Shown: positions 44,317 to 53,507 of the stretch, piece by piece
Numbering within the stretch: the first letter of the stretch is position 1
How the letters are laid out: each line of letters begins with the position of its first letter
Origin: Thermodesulfovibrionales bacterium
Lineage (GTDB): Bacteria; Nitrospirota; Thermodesulfovibrionia; Thermodesulfovibrionales; Dissulfurispiraceae
Assembly (NCBI GenBank): GCA_020062545.1
Contig: JAGUWD010000001.1
Coordinates: forward strand, 62,001 to 126,000
Length of the DNA stretch: 64,000 nt
Direction of reading: 5' to 3'
Translations under genes and position numbers: made by a program
The notes under the pieces: generated by a model
What the model was told of the DNA's origin: nothing
Seen by the model: the letters and a program-made list of their open reading frames with translations, nothing else
Databases searched by the model: none

Positions 44317-45384
44317 ATGATTGAAAGGAAGCAAACAAGACGGATTAATGTAGGCAATGTCGCTGTGGGCGGAGGAAGCCCCATCTCTGTACAGTCCATG
44401 ACAAAGACAGACACGAGGGATGTGAATGCAACTGTCCAGCAAATACTCGCCCTTGAGTCTGTCGGCTGCGAAATTATAAGGCTCGCTGTTCCTGATATGG
44501 AAGCGGCCATTGCCCTCGGAAAAATTAAATCTCATCTCTCAAATCTTAAATCTCAAATTCCCATGATTGCCGACATACATTTTGACTGGAGATTAGCACT
44601 CGAGGCAATTAAACAGGGAGTTGATGGATTAAGACTCAATCCCGGAAATATCGGCGCAAAATGGAAGGTCAAAGAGGTTGTTGCAGCAGCTAAAGAAAAA
44701 AATATTCCCATAAGAATAGGTGTAAATGCAGGCTCTCTCGGGAAAGAGCTTCTTGAAAAATACGGCCATCCGACGCCGGAGGCGCTCGTTGAAAGCGCTG
44801 AAGGGCATATAAAAATCCTGGGAGAACTGAATTTCCATGACATCAAGGTATCCCTTAAGGCATCAAATGTAATGAAGACAGTGGATGCATACAGATTGTT
44901 TTCTGAGAAGTATGATTATCCCCTGCACATTGGCATTTCAGAGGCAGGGCCTCCATTCAGCGGAATGATAAAGAGCGCTGTTGGTCTTGGAATGCTTCTT
45001 TCCGAAGGCATAGGCGATACCATGAGGGTTTCTCTCACCGCAGAGCCGGAAGAAGAGATAAGAGTCGCTTACGAAATACTGAAGTCCCTCGGAATAAGGC
45101 GGAGGGGGCCTGAACTAATCTCCTGCCCCACATGCGGAAGATGTCAGGTTGACTTGAGACCCCTTGCGCAAAAGGTTGAGGATATCCTCAAAAATGTGAG
45201 CAAACCTATCAGCGTTGCCGTAATGGGATGCGTTGTCAATGGACCCGGAGAAGCAAGGGAAGCGGATTTCGGAGTTGCAGGCGGCAAAGGCATGGGGCTC
45301 GTGTTTAAAAAAGGGGAAGTGGTGAAGAAGGTGAAGGAAGAGGAGTTGCTCAAAGCTCTTATTGATTTGATTAATGAAGAGTAG
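44317..45384 (+). CDS. ispG: Flavodoxin-type HMBPP synthase IspG
   Basis: 355 residues. Starts IERKQTRRINVGNVAVGG; SVQSMTKTDTRD; the 4Fe-4S Cys are in SCPTCGRC near 270 and in VMGCVVNGPGEA near 310. It makes HMBPP in the MEP isoprenoid pathway. Residues near 70-81 (KSHLSNLKSQIP) are encoded by ctcaaatctt-type quasi-repeats (44527-44562), an in-frame insert just before the conserved MIADIHFD. It tolerates the insert because both flanks are intact. Confidence 0.95.
   Translation: MIERKQTRRINVGNVAVGGGSPISVQSMTKTDTRDVNATVQQILALESVGCEIIRLAVPDMEAAIALGKIKSHLSNLKSQIPMIADIHFDWRLALEAIKQGVDGLRLNPGNIGAKWKVKEVVAAAKEKNIPIRIGVNAGSLGKELLEKYGHPTPEALVESAEGHIKILGELNFHDIKVSLKASNVMKTVDAYRLFSEKYDYPLHIGISEAGPPFSGMIKSAVGLGMLLSEGIGDTMRVSLTAEPEEEIRVAYEILKSLGIRRRGPELISCPTCGRCQVDLRPLAQKVEDILKNVSKPISVAVMGCVVNGPGEAREADFGVAGGKGMGLVFKKGEVVKKVKEEELLKALIDLINEE
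44527..44562. repeat. In-frame quasi-tandem repeat in ispG
   Basis: Words aaatctc/tctcaaatc repeat three to four times and encode SHLSNLKSQ. The same kind of A/T word string occurs in glnE at 61898. Confidence 0.6.
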
Positions 45385-45390
45385 GCTACA

Positions 45391-46131
45391 ATGCCGATGC
45401 TTACCCTCGACAGCATAAGGGACATCCAGATATATCAAAACAAAGACGGCTACCGTTTTTCTGTAGACGCACTCCTTCTCTTCTCATTCATTAGTTTACC
45501 GAGAGTCAAGAAGATCGCTGATTTAGGCGCAGGCTCAGGAATCATCGGCATACTCCTCGCAAAGAAATATCCGCATGCAGAAGTCACACTAATAGAACTC
45601 CAAAAAAGCCTCGCAAGGCTTGCAGAGAAGAATGTCGCTCTGAATAAACTTGAAGAGAGGGTAAAAGTTATTCGAGCAGATTTAAAGGAATTATCAAAAA
45701 CCCGCCTGTTCACCCATTTACCCATTCCCCCATTCACTGATTTTGACCTTGTCGTCTCAAACCCGCCTTTCAGAAAGGTAAAGACAGGCCGCCTAAGCAT
45801 TGGCGATGAAAAGGCAATCGCAAGACATGAGATTAAATTATCTCTAAAAGATATGATAACAGCAGGCTCCACGCTCTTAAAACATCACGGAAGGCTCTGC
45901 ATTATACATCTGCCCGAGAGGCTGATAGAGATAATAGATGCCTTGAAGGAAAACAATTTGGAGCCTAAACGTATGCGCTTTATCCATTCCACCATATCAT
46001 CTGAAGCAAAAATGGTATTGATAGAGGCAGTCAAGGGAGGCAAGGCCGGACTTAAAACAGAAAGGCCTTTTTTCATTTATAATGAAGATGGAAGTTATAC
46101 GGATGAGATGAGAGAAATCTATAACGAATGA
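45391..46131 (+). CDS. tRNA1(Val) adenine methyltransferase-like (TrmN6)
   Basis: 246 residues. Class I SAM methyltransferase fold: DLGAGSGIIGILLA near 50, then VTLIELQ, and the N6-adenine motif SNPPF near 130. N-terminal QIYQNKDGYRFSVDALLLFSF is typical of TrmN6/YfiC. It probably methylates tRNA adenine. Near residues 104-115, THLPIPPFTD is encoded by cccatt/cattcac repeat words. It follows ispG by 6 bp and overlaps the next gene by 4 bp. Confidence 0.82.
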   Translation: MPMLTLDSIRDIQIYQNKDGYRFSVDALLLFSFISLPRVKKIADLGAGSGIIGILLAKKYPHAEVTLIELQKSLARLAEKNVALNKLEERVKVIRADLKELSKTRLFTHLPIPPFTDFDLVVSNPPFRKVKTGRLSIGDEKAIARHEIKLSLKDMITAGSTLLKHHGRLCIIHLPERLIEIIDALKENNLEPKRMRFIHSTISSEAKMVLIEAVKGGKAGLKTERPFFIYNEDGSYTDEMREIYNE

Positions 46132-47126
46132 CCAGCTTTTTCAATTCCTTGTTCAATTCCTATTTTGGCATGTTTATGGCACAGGCATTCTGCCATTCGA
46201 TAATAGCCTTCATTGTCGTTGACAGGGCCGTGTATCTATGGAGCATAAACAATCCGTTGATAAGGCAGAGATTCCATCTCATAGTGGTCTTACTGCCTGT
46301 CTTTTCATTCCCTCTTTATCAGGCAATAAATCCTGACAGGGGCTCTGTATCATTCAGGATGGAGTCCCTTTTCGATATCAACCGATGGCTGAATCTTGAG
46401 CTGTGGGGGGCTATTCCACTGGGATTATTTTTCATAGCCATCATGATCATTACAACCATAATCTTTATTTTTCAGGAGATGCTGCCGATCTTAAAACACA
46501 CCGTGGAGTCGCGAAGGTCAGACATCGAGGCTGAAGAGGCCAATGATAATTCAGTTGCAGGTCAGGCCATAAAAAATCTGCCTGTAGAAAAACCCGATAT
46601 CTTCATACTGAACGATGACGATCATGTCCTTTTTTCGACAACGGGCAGAAATGCCGCTGTATTCATATCAACAGGACTCATAAATACTCTCGATAAAGAG
46701 CAGTTACAGGCAGCCATCGCCCATGAGATAGCGCACATTGCAAGAAACAAAAAGCCGCTGCTCATAGCCGTATTCCTTTTCAGGATAATCATGTTTTTTA
46801 ACCCTGTGGCTCTTCTGGAATTCAGAAGGCTCGTTCAGGAAGAAGAAAAGATATGTGATGACATGGCAGTGGCTTTAACCCAAAAACCACATGCCCTGTC
46901 CGGGGCCCTTAAAAAATTCTACCATAAAAACGAAGATGCCAATCCGCTAAAGCTGAAAAAACTCTCGGAGATGAGGGATTCCATCGAAGAATACAGTCAT
47001 AACGCCCATATTGAGAATAGAATACACAGACTGGAAAGCAGAGGAATCTGCAAGACAGACGAAGAATGGCTTAAGTTCATACTCACAGTCACTGTAATCA
47101 TGGGGATAAACTACTTTGTAGTATGA
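46128..47126 (+). CDS. Membrane metallopeptidase (M48/M56-like)
   Basis: 332 residues. Several N-terminal transmembrane segments, then a zinc site HEIAHIARN near 200 (HExxH) with a downstream EEKICDD supplying the third ligand. A GNAAVFISTGLI-like strand before it matches Ste24/BlaR1-type proteases. It probably cuts membrane or periplasmic substrates. Overlaps the methyltransferase gene by 4 bp. No partner regulator (BlaI-like) is near, so BlaR-type signalling is not supported. Confidence 0.8.
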   Translation: MTSFFNSLFNSYFGMFMAQAFCHSIIAFIVVDRAVYLWSINNPLIRQRFHLIVVLLPVFSFPLYQAINPDRGSVSFRMESLFDINRWLNLELWGAIPLGLFFIAIMIITTIIFIFQEMLPILKHTVESRRSDIEAEEANDNSVAGQAIKNLPVEKPDIFILNDDDHVLFSTTGRNAAVFISTGLINTLDKEQLQAAIAHEIAHIARNKKPLLIAVFLFRIIMFFNPVALLEFRRLVQEEEKICDDMAVALTQKPHALSGALKKFYHKNEDANPLKLKKLSEMRDSIEEYSHNAHIENRIHRLESRGICKTDEEWLKFILTVTVIMGINYFVV

Positions 47127-47144
47127 TATATACATGGAGAAGCC

Positions 47145-47672
47145 ATGAATAAAAAATTTCTCAGCTTTTTTTATTTCGCACTGACTGTTGTAATACTCAT
47201 TGCAGCATTGAAGATTTTCAACTATCTCCCCATGATGATCCAGAAAGATACAATGAGGAGGTATCACAGCATCGAAGATGTGAAGTCGCAATTAAACATT
47301 AAGGAAATCCCCGTTCCCTCCTATTTTCCCCAGAGCCTTGTATGGCCTCCGTCAGAGATATTTGCACAGAACAAGCCCTTTACCGCAGTGGTAATAGAGT
47401 TTAGACATGCCAGGACCGGGGACATCGCCCTCATTATAACCCAGGCAGACTCCAAAGACTTTAAGGCCGATGAGAAGATAAAAATAGTTCAGATCAAAGA
47501 AAAAATCAGTTACCCTTTAAAGGGAACGACTGTAGCGCTTGAGGCAGGCATGTGCAAAAACGAAGAGCCGTGCAGCAGGATTGCATGGGATGATGGAAGA
47601 TATAGAATAACCGTCACGGCAAAGACAAGCCCACCTGAACTGCTGAAAATCTCAGAGAGCATGATACGATAG
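47145..47672 (+). CDS. Membrane-anchored hypothetical protein
   Basis: 175 residues, N-terminal membrane anchor (FYFALTVVILIAALKIF) and an extracytoplasmic domain of mixed alpha/beta type. VPSYFPQSLVWPPSEIFAQ and CKNEEPCSRIAWDDG are distinctive; the two Cys could form a disulfide. It follows the metallopeptidase by 18 bp and is probably co-expressed with it. Not a family I recognise. Confidence 0.55.
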   Translation: MNKKFLSFFYFALTVVILIAALKIFNYLPMMIQKDTMRRYHSIEDVKSQLNIKEIPVPSYFPQSLVWPPSEIFAQNKPFTAVVIEFRHARTGDIALIITQADSKDFKADEKIKIVQIKEKISYPLKGTTVALEAGMCKNEEPCSRIAWDDGRYRITVTAKTSPPELLKISESMIR

Positions 47673-47819
47673 CCTCTCATACAACTTTCGCCTCCACCTA
47701 AGAAAAAATTCCTGCCAAAATAGGAAGTTCTTCCAATTTTATTCCTTTGAATTATCCACTATAGTGTAATCAGGTAAAAAAGAAATTTTCAAAAAAGAGA
47801 CCTAAAGGAGGTGAGAAAG

Positions 47820-48068
47820 ATGCTCGCATACTATGAAGAAAAAGGCACGGGAAAAGGAATAGCCGCATTGTTGTTAGGTCCGATTTTAGGGCTGGTATAC
47901 GTGATAGCCCTGCCCTTCATCGCCATTGCAACAATAGTGATATTAATCGGGAAAAAGGCGCTGGGTGGAATCCTCAGCCTGATGAGAAACCTCGTATCCT
48001 TTGGATGGAGGCCTTCAGAGGCTTACCTGTCAGGGAAAAAGAAGAAAAAAAACACAAAAAAGAATTAG
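47820..48068 (+). CDS. Small membrane protein with GWRPSEAYLSGKKK tail
   Basis: 82 residues from ATG 47820 (AAAGGAGG about 8 bp upstream; the GTG 47811 start in the track lies on the SD). One long hydrophobic stretch (PILGLVYVIALPFIAIATIVILI), then the C-terminal FGWRPSEAYLSGKKKKK. The next gene shares this ending, so both may be membrane proteins docking to one partner. They sit directly upstream of the cytochrome/NrfD module. Confidence 0.62.
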   Translation: MLAYYEEKGTGKGIAALLLGPILGLVYVIALPFIAIATIVILIGKKALGGILSLMRNLVSFGWRPSEAYLSGKKKKKNTKKN

Positions 48069-48077
48069 GAGGAACAT

Positions 48078-48485
48078 ATGCATACACTGTTCGATTTCAT
48101 AACCTACATCAAAGGAGTGGAGTACATAGTAGCGATTTCGGCCATCGGGCTTTATATGCTTTATTGGGAGATATTGAAGCCAAAACCCTTTAAGTCCGTA
48201 GTTGAAACAGGCAGGGATGACATGCGCCATATCAGGAGAATGGGCTATGCCAATGCTATGAAGACCATCGGCAAAGTAATGGCAGCTCCATTTATCGGTC
48301 TTGCATACATTGTCGCACTCCCCATTGGTTTTGCATATGCACTCGGCTCTGCAGCAATCAACGGCATACTCGGCCTTGCCGGCAAAGAAGCATCCTTTGG
48401 ATGGAGGCCTTCGGAGGCATATCTGTCAGGCAAGAAAAAGGAGAAAAAAGAAGGAGAAGAAAAAAAAGAGAATGAAGTCGAGTAA
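48078..48485 (+). CDS. Membrane protein, GWRPSEAYLSGKK tail
   Basis: 135 residues. Two or three hydrophobic segments (YIVAISAIGLYMLYWEIL near 15; APFIGLAYIVALPIGFAYAL near 75), then FGWRPSEAYLSGKKKEKKEG. The segment GKVMAAPFIGLAYIVALPIG aligns with the hydrophobic part of the preceding protein, so the pair arose by duplication with an extra N-terminal helix. AGGAGG precedes the ATG. It may be a quinone-module accessory subunit (inferred from position). Confidence 0.62.
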   Translation: MHTLFDFITYIKGVEYIVAISAIGLYMLYWEILKPKPFKSVVETGRDDMRHIRRMGYANAMKTIGKVMAAPFIGLAYIVALPIGFAYALGSAAINGILGLAGKEASFGWRPSEAYLSGKKKEKKEGEEKKENEVE

Positions 48486-48505
48486 TGTTCTTAAAATCTT
48501 AAAAA

Positions 48506-48601
48506 TGTCATTGCGAGGAGCGGAGCGACGAAGCAATCTTATTACAAGAACTGATAGCTAACTGCCAAAACAGGGATTGCTTCGCCATGCTCGCAATGAC
48601 A
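48506..48601. repeat. 96-bp inverted repeat of the tcattgcgagg class
   Basis: GTCATTGCGAG...GAAGCAATC pairs with GATTGCTTC...CTCGCAATGAC. This dyad is a familiar dispersed repeat of Nitrospirota and delta-proteobacterial genomes (from memory). It lies between the small tagged proteins and the cytochrome gene. Confidence 0.75.
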
Positions 48602-48618
48602 TATCAAGGAGGGTAATA

Positions 48619-49086
48619 ATGAAAAGATTAGCAATCCTTATTATTTTAACCATAATCTGCATTTTCTTTACGGCATCCCTCTATGCAGAAATTACGAATT
48701 CAAATCTATTCTTCAAGCTGGACAGCATATCGGATAAATATGAGCCGGTAAAATTCAACCACTCAAAGCATATATCCATAGCAGGCAACTGCGGCATATG
48801 CCACCATCAGCATGGAAACAGCAGCACTCTTCCATGCAGGGACTGCCATTCTGTCAGTCCGTCCACATTCCAGAATTCTGTCGTCAACGGCTTTATGTCA
48901 TGCAAAGACTGCCATGGAGTTTTTAATCCCAATATGCCGGGTATACCGGGACTCAAAGTCGCATACCACCGCACATGCTTTCAGTGCCACAGGGGAATGG
49001 GCAATGTGGGAATAGACCCGAAAGGCTGTACCCAGATGTGTCATGCGAAAAAGGAACAAAGGGTAAGCATGAAGACAAAAAAGTAA
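48619..49086 (+). CDS. Small multiheme cytochrome c (class III-like)
   Basis: 155 residues from ATG 48619 (AAGGAGGG at about 7 bp); the track start lies in the repeat. Signal peptide about 1-23 (ending LYAEI). Four CxxCH motifs (CGICH, CRDCH, CKDCH, CFQCH) plus a C-terminal CTQMCH (Cx3CH), so four to five hemes. VKFNHSKH is typical of c7/c3-type proteins. It is the first subunit of a module like Geobacter CbcS-T-U: cytochrome, FeS protein, NrfD. Confidence 0.87.
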   Translation: MKRLAILIILTIICIFFTASLYAEITNSNLFFKLDSISDKYEPVKFNHSKHISIAGNCGICHHQHGNSSTLPCRDCHSVSPSTFQNSVVNGFMSCKDCHGVFNPNMPGIPGLKVAYHRTCFQCHRGMGNVGIDPKGCTQMCHAKKEQRVSMKTKK

Positions 49087-49099
49087 AGGAGGACTATTT

Positions 49100-50056
49100 A
49101 TGAATAAATCGAAAGACAACAAAAAAGACAGTCCAGCAATAAGCCGCAGAAACTTTTTAATCAGCAGCGCTGCAGCCATCGGAGGCACTGCGCTTCTCGG
49201 AAGCTATAAGGATGCATCTGCATCAAAGGAATTCGCCGGCTGGCCTGACCGCTTTGGATGCCTTACTGACCTGACAGCATGTGTCGGATGCAGGAGCTGC
49301 GAAAAGGCATGCAATGAGGCAAATAACTTGCCCAAGCCTGGTGTCCAATTTGACGAAGGCTCTGTCTTTAAAGAAAAGAGAAGGCCGACTGCACAGGCAT
49401 ATACCGTAGTTAACCAGTACAAAAACCCAAAAGACGTGAGCAAACCCATTTACAGAAAGATACAGTGCAACCACTGCAATGAGCCTGCATGCGCATCCGC
49501 ATGCCCAATTCATGCATATACAAAAACGCCTGAAGGCGCTGTGCTCTACGACCCTGAAAAGTGCTTTGGATGCAGGTACTGCATGATAGCATGTCCTTTC
49601 TATGTCCCTGCATATGACTACGAAAGCGCCTTTGAACCGAAGATCGTAAAGTGCGTCATGTGCCATGACAGGATTAAAACCGGAGGCATACCTGCATGTG
49701 CAGAGGCATGTCCTGTTGGTGCAGTGACATTTGGCAAAAGAAACGATCTCCTAAAAGTTGCACGGAAAAAGATAATGGAAAACCCTGACAGGTATATCGA
49801 CCATATCTATGGCGAACACGAGGCTGGAGGCACAAGCTGGATGTATATATCCGGAGTGCCGTTCGAGCAACTGGATTTCCCTGTAAATCTCCCGAAGAAG
49901 CCGCTAATCGAAGAGACAAAAGGATTCCTCAGTGCAGTGCCTGTTGTCTTTACTGTTTGGCCTGCCATGTTCGGTATGGTCTATGCAGCACTGAGACACA
50001 GGGAGGAGATTGAAAAAAATTCAAGACATAAAAAAGAGGAGGACAGACATGAGTAA
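49100..50056 (+). CDS. Tat-exported 4Fe-4S ferredoxin subunit
   Basis: 318 residues. Twin-arginine signal SRRNFLISSAAAIGG. Cys clusters are arranged as in HybA/NrfC/DsrO: CVGCRSCEKAC, CNHCNEPACASACP, CFGCRYCMIACPF, and CVMCHD...CAEACP, enough for four 4Fe-4S clusters. A hydrophobic C-terminal segment (FLSAVPVVFTVWPAMFGMVYAAL) could anchor it to the membrane. It would pass electrons between the NrfD subunit and the cytochromes. SD AGGAGG; it overlaps the NrfD gene by 8 bp. Confidence 0.9.
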   Translation: MNKSKDNKKDSPAISRRNFLISSAAAIGGTALLGSYKDASASKEFAGWPDRFGCLTDLTACVGCRSCEKACNEANNLPKPGVQFDEGSVFKEKRRPTAQAYTVVNQYKNPKDVSKPIYRKIQCNHCNEPACASACPIHAYTKTPEGAVLYDPEKCFGCRYCMIACPFYVPAYDYESAFEPKIVKCVMCHDRIKTGGIPACAEACPVGAVTFGKRNDLLKVARKKIMENPDRYIDHIYGEHEAGGTSWMYISGVPFEQLDFPVNLPKKPLIEETKGFLSAVPVVFTVWPAMFGMVYAALRHREEIEKNSRHKKEEDRHE

Positions 50057-51287
50057 TGGTTCATTGACAAAAACCGAAAACTTCAGGTCATGGTTTATGA
50101 ATAAGCTGCTCATGGGAATGTCTTGGTCGGAATACAGCAGAAGGCTCATCACTCCCTTCAATATCGCTGCTGCCATTATACTGAGCATAGGCATTCCTGT
50201 CATCGCAATACGTTTCATAAACGGCCTTGCCTCGGTCACACACGCATCAAATGAATATCCATGGGGAATTCTCCTCGGCTGGGGACTCTTCGGCGGCGTC
50301 CCTCTCTCAGCAACAGGATTTGTAATGGGAACAGCCTATTACATATTCGGATTCAAGGGATATAAGCCCCTTGTGAGGCTCGGCATACTCACAGGATTTA
50401 TGGGCTATTTGTTTGCCGTAATCTATCTGATGACAGACCTCGGAAGGCCCTGGCGCATCTACTATCCCATGATAATTGGCTTTGGAACAGCATCTGTCCT
50501 GTTCCTTGTGGCATGGCATGTTGCAACCTATCTGACCGTTCAGTTCATAGAATTCAGCGAGGCAATACTTGAATGGCTCAAATCAAGAAGGGTCTACAAG
50601 TGGGCGACGATGGTCGTCATCGGCATGACTATCGCAGGCATAATACTCTCGACGCTCCATCAGTCGGCACTCGGCGCATTATTCCTTCTTGCCCCCGGAA
50701 AGATGCACCCCCTATGGTACTCATCGTATCTGCCCCACCTCTTTCTCAGCTCAAGTATTTACGCTGCCCTCGCCATGGTAATTGTTGTAAGCACCCTTAT
50801 TGCAAAATTCATGAGGAGCGCTGCAGACAATAATTTTCTCGGAAATATCGACAGACTCACCATCGGTCTCGGAAAGGGTGCATGCATTGGCATGTTCGTC
50901 TATTTTGCATTAAAGATTGTGGGCATTGCCCATGACAACAACTGGCATCTCCTCGCTACGCCTTATGGAAAGTGGTTCACAATGGAGATACTCGGCTTTG
51001 TGCTCATGCCTGCAATGATCCTCACATACGGCGTTAAGAAATCCAGCGCCGGCATAGTAAGGTTCGGAGCCTTTTACGCTGTTTCAGGCGTTATATTGAA
51101 CAGGATCAATGTCTCCATAATAGCATTCAACTGGAATCTGCCCGACCATCTACACCACATTATTCCTCCATGGCAAGAAGTGGCTATTGTGGCTGCCATA
51201 GCAACAATACACATCCTCATCTTCAGATGGATAGTAAATCGCATGCCTGTTGTGCGCGAACATCCGGAATACAGGGAGTTTCATTAA
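50049..51287 (+). CDS. NrfD-like membrane quinone subunit
   Basis: 412 residues from ATG 50049 (GAGGAGG at about 6 bp). About nine to ten transmembrane helices. NrfD-family features include SWSEYSRRLITPFN, LGWGLFGGVPLSATGFV, the DLGRPWRIYYPMI segment, and LSTLHQSALGALFLL later. Such subunits oxidise or reduce menaquinol at the periplasmic or cytoplasmic face without heme. It lies in an operon with the FeS protein and the 13-heme cytochrome, 1 bp before the latter. Confidence 0.92.
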   Translation: MSNGSLTKTENFRSWFMNKLLMGMSWSEYSRRLITPFNIAAAIILSIGIPVIAIRFINGLASVTHASNEYPWGILLGWGLFGGVPLSATGFVMGTAYYIFGFKGYKPLVRLGILTGFMGYLFAVIYLMTDLGRPWRIYYPMIIGFGTASVLFLVAWHVATYLTVQFIEFSEAILEWLKSRRVYKWATMVVIGMTIAGIILSTLHQSALGALFLLAPGKMHPLWYSSYLPHLFLSSSIYAALAMVIVVSTLIAKFMRSAADNNFLGNIDRLTIGLGKGACIGMFVYFALKIVGIAHDNNWHLLATPYGKWFTMEILGFVLMPAMILTYGVKKSSAGIVRFGAFYAVSGVILNRINVSIIAFNWNLPDHLHHIIPPWQEVAIVAAIATIHILIFRWIVNRMPVVREHPEYREFH

Positions 51288-51288
51288 G

Positions 51289-52731
51289 ATGCTTTCAAAA
51301 AACACACATACGGGGATTATAGTGGCGCTTCTTTTATTGATCTTTGCAGCCTCGCCTGCAGAACCACAGAGTAGCGCTCTTTCTGACGAGGCGCAGAAAT
51401 GCCTTTCATGCCATTCGCAGCATGGGCTGGTCAAGACATTCGAGAATAGAGACACGTTGGAGGCATATGTGGATTCTGAAAAATTTAAAGCCTCTGCCCA
51501 CGGTTCACTGAAATGCTCGGACTGCCATGTCGATTTTGCAGGAGAGAAACATCCACAGAGAAGATTCAGGAGCAAGGAACAGTACAAGACAAAGTCTGCA
51601 ATGACCTGCAGAAAATGTCACCGTTGCGAGCAGATAAAGACAAAATCTATTCATTCCAGGCTATTGAGCGAAGAAGATTCTGGAATATCCCATCTATGCA
51701 CCAACTGCCACGGCTCACATTCAATAAAGCCGGTCAGCAGAAAGACATTCAAGAATGAAGAACAGTATTGTTTGAAATGTCATGGACATAAATTAAATAT
51801 GGGCTTTAAAAGCGGCGAAAACCTGTCGCTGAAAATAGACCTGTCCCTGCTGCAAAATTCGGTGCACAAAAGGCTGAGTTGCTCTGACTGCCATTTTGGC
51901 TTCTCCAATTCTCAGCATCCCCAGAGGAACTTCAAGGGCATGAGGGATCTTTCCATTGCAAACTCCGAAACCTGCAGGCGCTGCCACTTCGATAAATATA
52001 CAAAGACAATGGAAAGTATTCACTATACCATGCTCAGCCAGGGCAACCTTAATGCGCCTGTATGCACCGACTGTCATGGCTCGCATTCGATACTGCATTT
52101 TGGAAAAGAAAGAACTATCATTGCCCAGAGATGCAGGAAATGCCATACAGGGATATTCGAGGTGTATTCGGAAAGCGTACACGGCAAGGCCCTCTTTGAC
52201 GAGCACAATCAGGATGTGCCTGTGTGCATAGACTGCCACACAGCCCACGACATAAAAAACCCGCTCACGCTGGATTATCGAGAAAAGATACCGGACATGT
52301 GCAGCAACTGCCACGCAAATGAGGCAGTGGTGAGAAAATACGGACTTTCAACTGATGTGGTAAAGACATATCTATCCGACTTTCACGGAGTAACACTGAG
52401 TTTTTACAGAAAACAAAGGGAGGAGTTCAACAAGCCTGCACGCCAGATAGCAGTATGTACAGACTGCCACGGCACCCACAATATAGTCAGCACAAGGAGC
52501 ACAGACCCTGCAACAGTAAAGACAAATCTCGCCAGGAGGTGTCAGCAATGCCATAAGGATGCGGCAAAGAATTTCCCTGATACGTGGCTTTCACATTATG
52601 AACCAACCCTTGCAAACGCACCGCTGGTATTTATTGTCACAATGATATACAAGATATTTACACCTGTCATGGTAATAGGCATTATCCTGCAGATTCTTTT
52701 GCATATCTGGCGATATGCCGTAAACAGATAA
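51289..52731 (+). CDS. 13-heme periplasmic cytochrome with C-terminal anchor
   Basis: 480 residues from ATG 51289 (GGGAG about 10 bp before); the longer track ORF lies in the NrfD frame end. Signal peptide about 1-28. CxxCH count is 13: CLSCH, CSDCH, CRKCH, CTNCH, CLKCH, CSDCH, CRRCH, CTDCH, CRKCH, CIDCH, CSNCH, CTDCH, CQQCH. A single transmembrane segment ends the protein (FIVTMIYKIFTPVMVIGII), as expected for an electron-wire subunit held to the membrane. DCHGSH recurs, as in tandem heme pairs. The cytochrome b gene follows after 12 bp. Confidence 0.92.
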   Translation: MLSKNTHTGIIVALLLLIFAASPAEPQSSALSDEAQKCLSCHSQHGLVKTFENRDTLEAYVDSEKFKASAHGSLKCSDCHVDFAGEKHPQRRFRSKEQYKTKSAMTCRKCHRCEQIKTKSIHSRLLSEEDSGISHLCTNCHGSHSIKPVSRKTFKNEEQYCLKCHGHKLNMGFKSGENLSLKIDLSLLQNSVHKRLSCSDCHFGFSNSQHPQRNFKGMRDLSIANSETCRRCHFDKYTKTMESIHYTMLSQGNLNAPVCTDCHGSHSILHFGKERTIIAQRCRKCHTGIFEVYSESVHGKALFDEHNQDVPVCIDCHTAHDIKNPLTLDYREKIPDMCSNCHANEAVVRKYGLSTDVVKTYLSDFHGVTLSFYRKQREEFNKPARQIAVCTDCHGTHNIVSTRSTDPATVKTNLARRCQQCHKDAAKNFPDTWLSHYEPTLANAPLVFIVTMIYKIFTPVMVIGIILQILLHIWRYAVNR

Positions 52732-52743
52732 AGGGAGGATTAT

Positions 52744-53433
52744 ATGGCAGACCACAAAATAAAACGTTTCAGCACATATCGAATTGCCGAACACTGGGTA
52801 CATATGGCAATTTTTATTGTCCTCGTTGTCACCGGACTATCCCAGAAATTTTATTATCTCGATATCTCCCTCTGGCTCATCTTTCACCTCGGAGGGATCG
52901 ATTACGTGAGATTAATCCACAGGTATACCGGCATTATATTTTTAATCGCAATATCCATGCATGTTATAACAGGGATAGCAGGCATTGCGTTCAGGAGATG
53001 GAAACCCACCATGGTTATAAACAAAAAGGATTTTATCGATGCCGTATACAACATAAAATACTATCTCGGCATGGAAGACCATCCTGCAATCTGCGACCGT
53101 TACAGCTACAGGCAGAAATTTGAATACTGGGGCGTTCTCATCGGCTCTATTATAATGGTATTTTCCGGCCTTATACTCTGGTTCCCGGTATTCGTCACTC
53201 GCTTCCTCCCCGGAGAGGTTATTCCTGCGGCAAAGGTGCTGCACACCAATCAGGCGCTTTTGATATTCGTCATTATCGCGCTGTGGCATATCTACAACTC
53301 CATATTCAGCCCCGAGATATTTCCCATCGACAAGAGCATATTCACAGGTTCGATATCGAGGGACAGGATGCTCCGTGAACATCCTGTCGAACTCGCACGA
53401 ATGGAAGGCAGACCCATAGATGAGATGCAATGA
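52744..53433 (+). CDS. Di-heme cytochrome b membrane subunit
   Basis: 229 residues. Four to five transmembrane helices with paired His (AEHWVHMAIF, then LIHRYTGIIFLIAISMHVI, and ALWHIYN), as in formate dehydrogenase gamma or thiosulfate-reductase cytochrome b. It probably exchanges electrons between quinone and the 13-heme cytochrome. SD GGGAGG at 6 bp. It is the last gene of the module; the sensor kinase starts about 75 bp later. Confidence 0.88.
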   Translation: MADHKIKRFSTYRIAEHWVHMAIFIVLVVTGLSQKFYYLDISLWLIFHLGGIDYVRLIHRYTGIIFLIAISMHVITGIAGIAFRRWKPTMVINKKDFIDAVYNIKYYLGMEDHPAICDRYSYRQKFEYWGVLIGSIIMVFSGLILWFPVFVTRFLPGEVIPAAKVLHTNQALLIFVIIALWHIYNSIFSPEIFPIDKSIFTGSISRDRMLREHPVELARMEGRPIDEMQ

Positions 53434-53507
53434 TAGATAAAAGTTTAGAAATCAATGAACATCTATCCTAAAGTTGTATTTTTAGATTTTTGCTTTATAA
53501 TTCCATC

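Noticed and set aside
48577-48618. Extended N-terminus MLRHARNDISRRVI of the small cytochrome
   Set aside because: Encoded by the tcattgcgagg repeat; the SD and signal peptide place the start at 48619.
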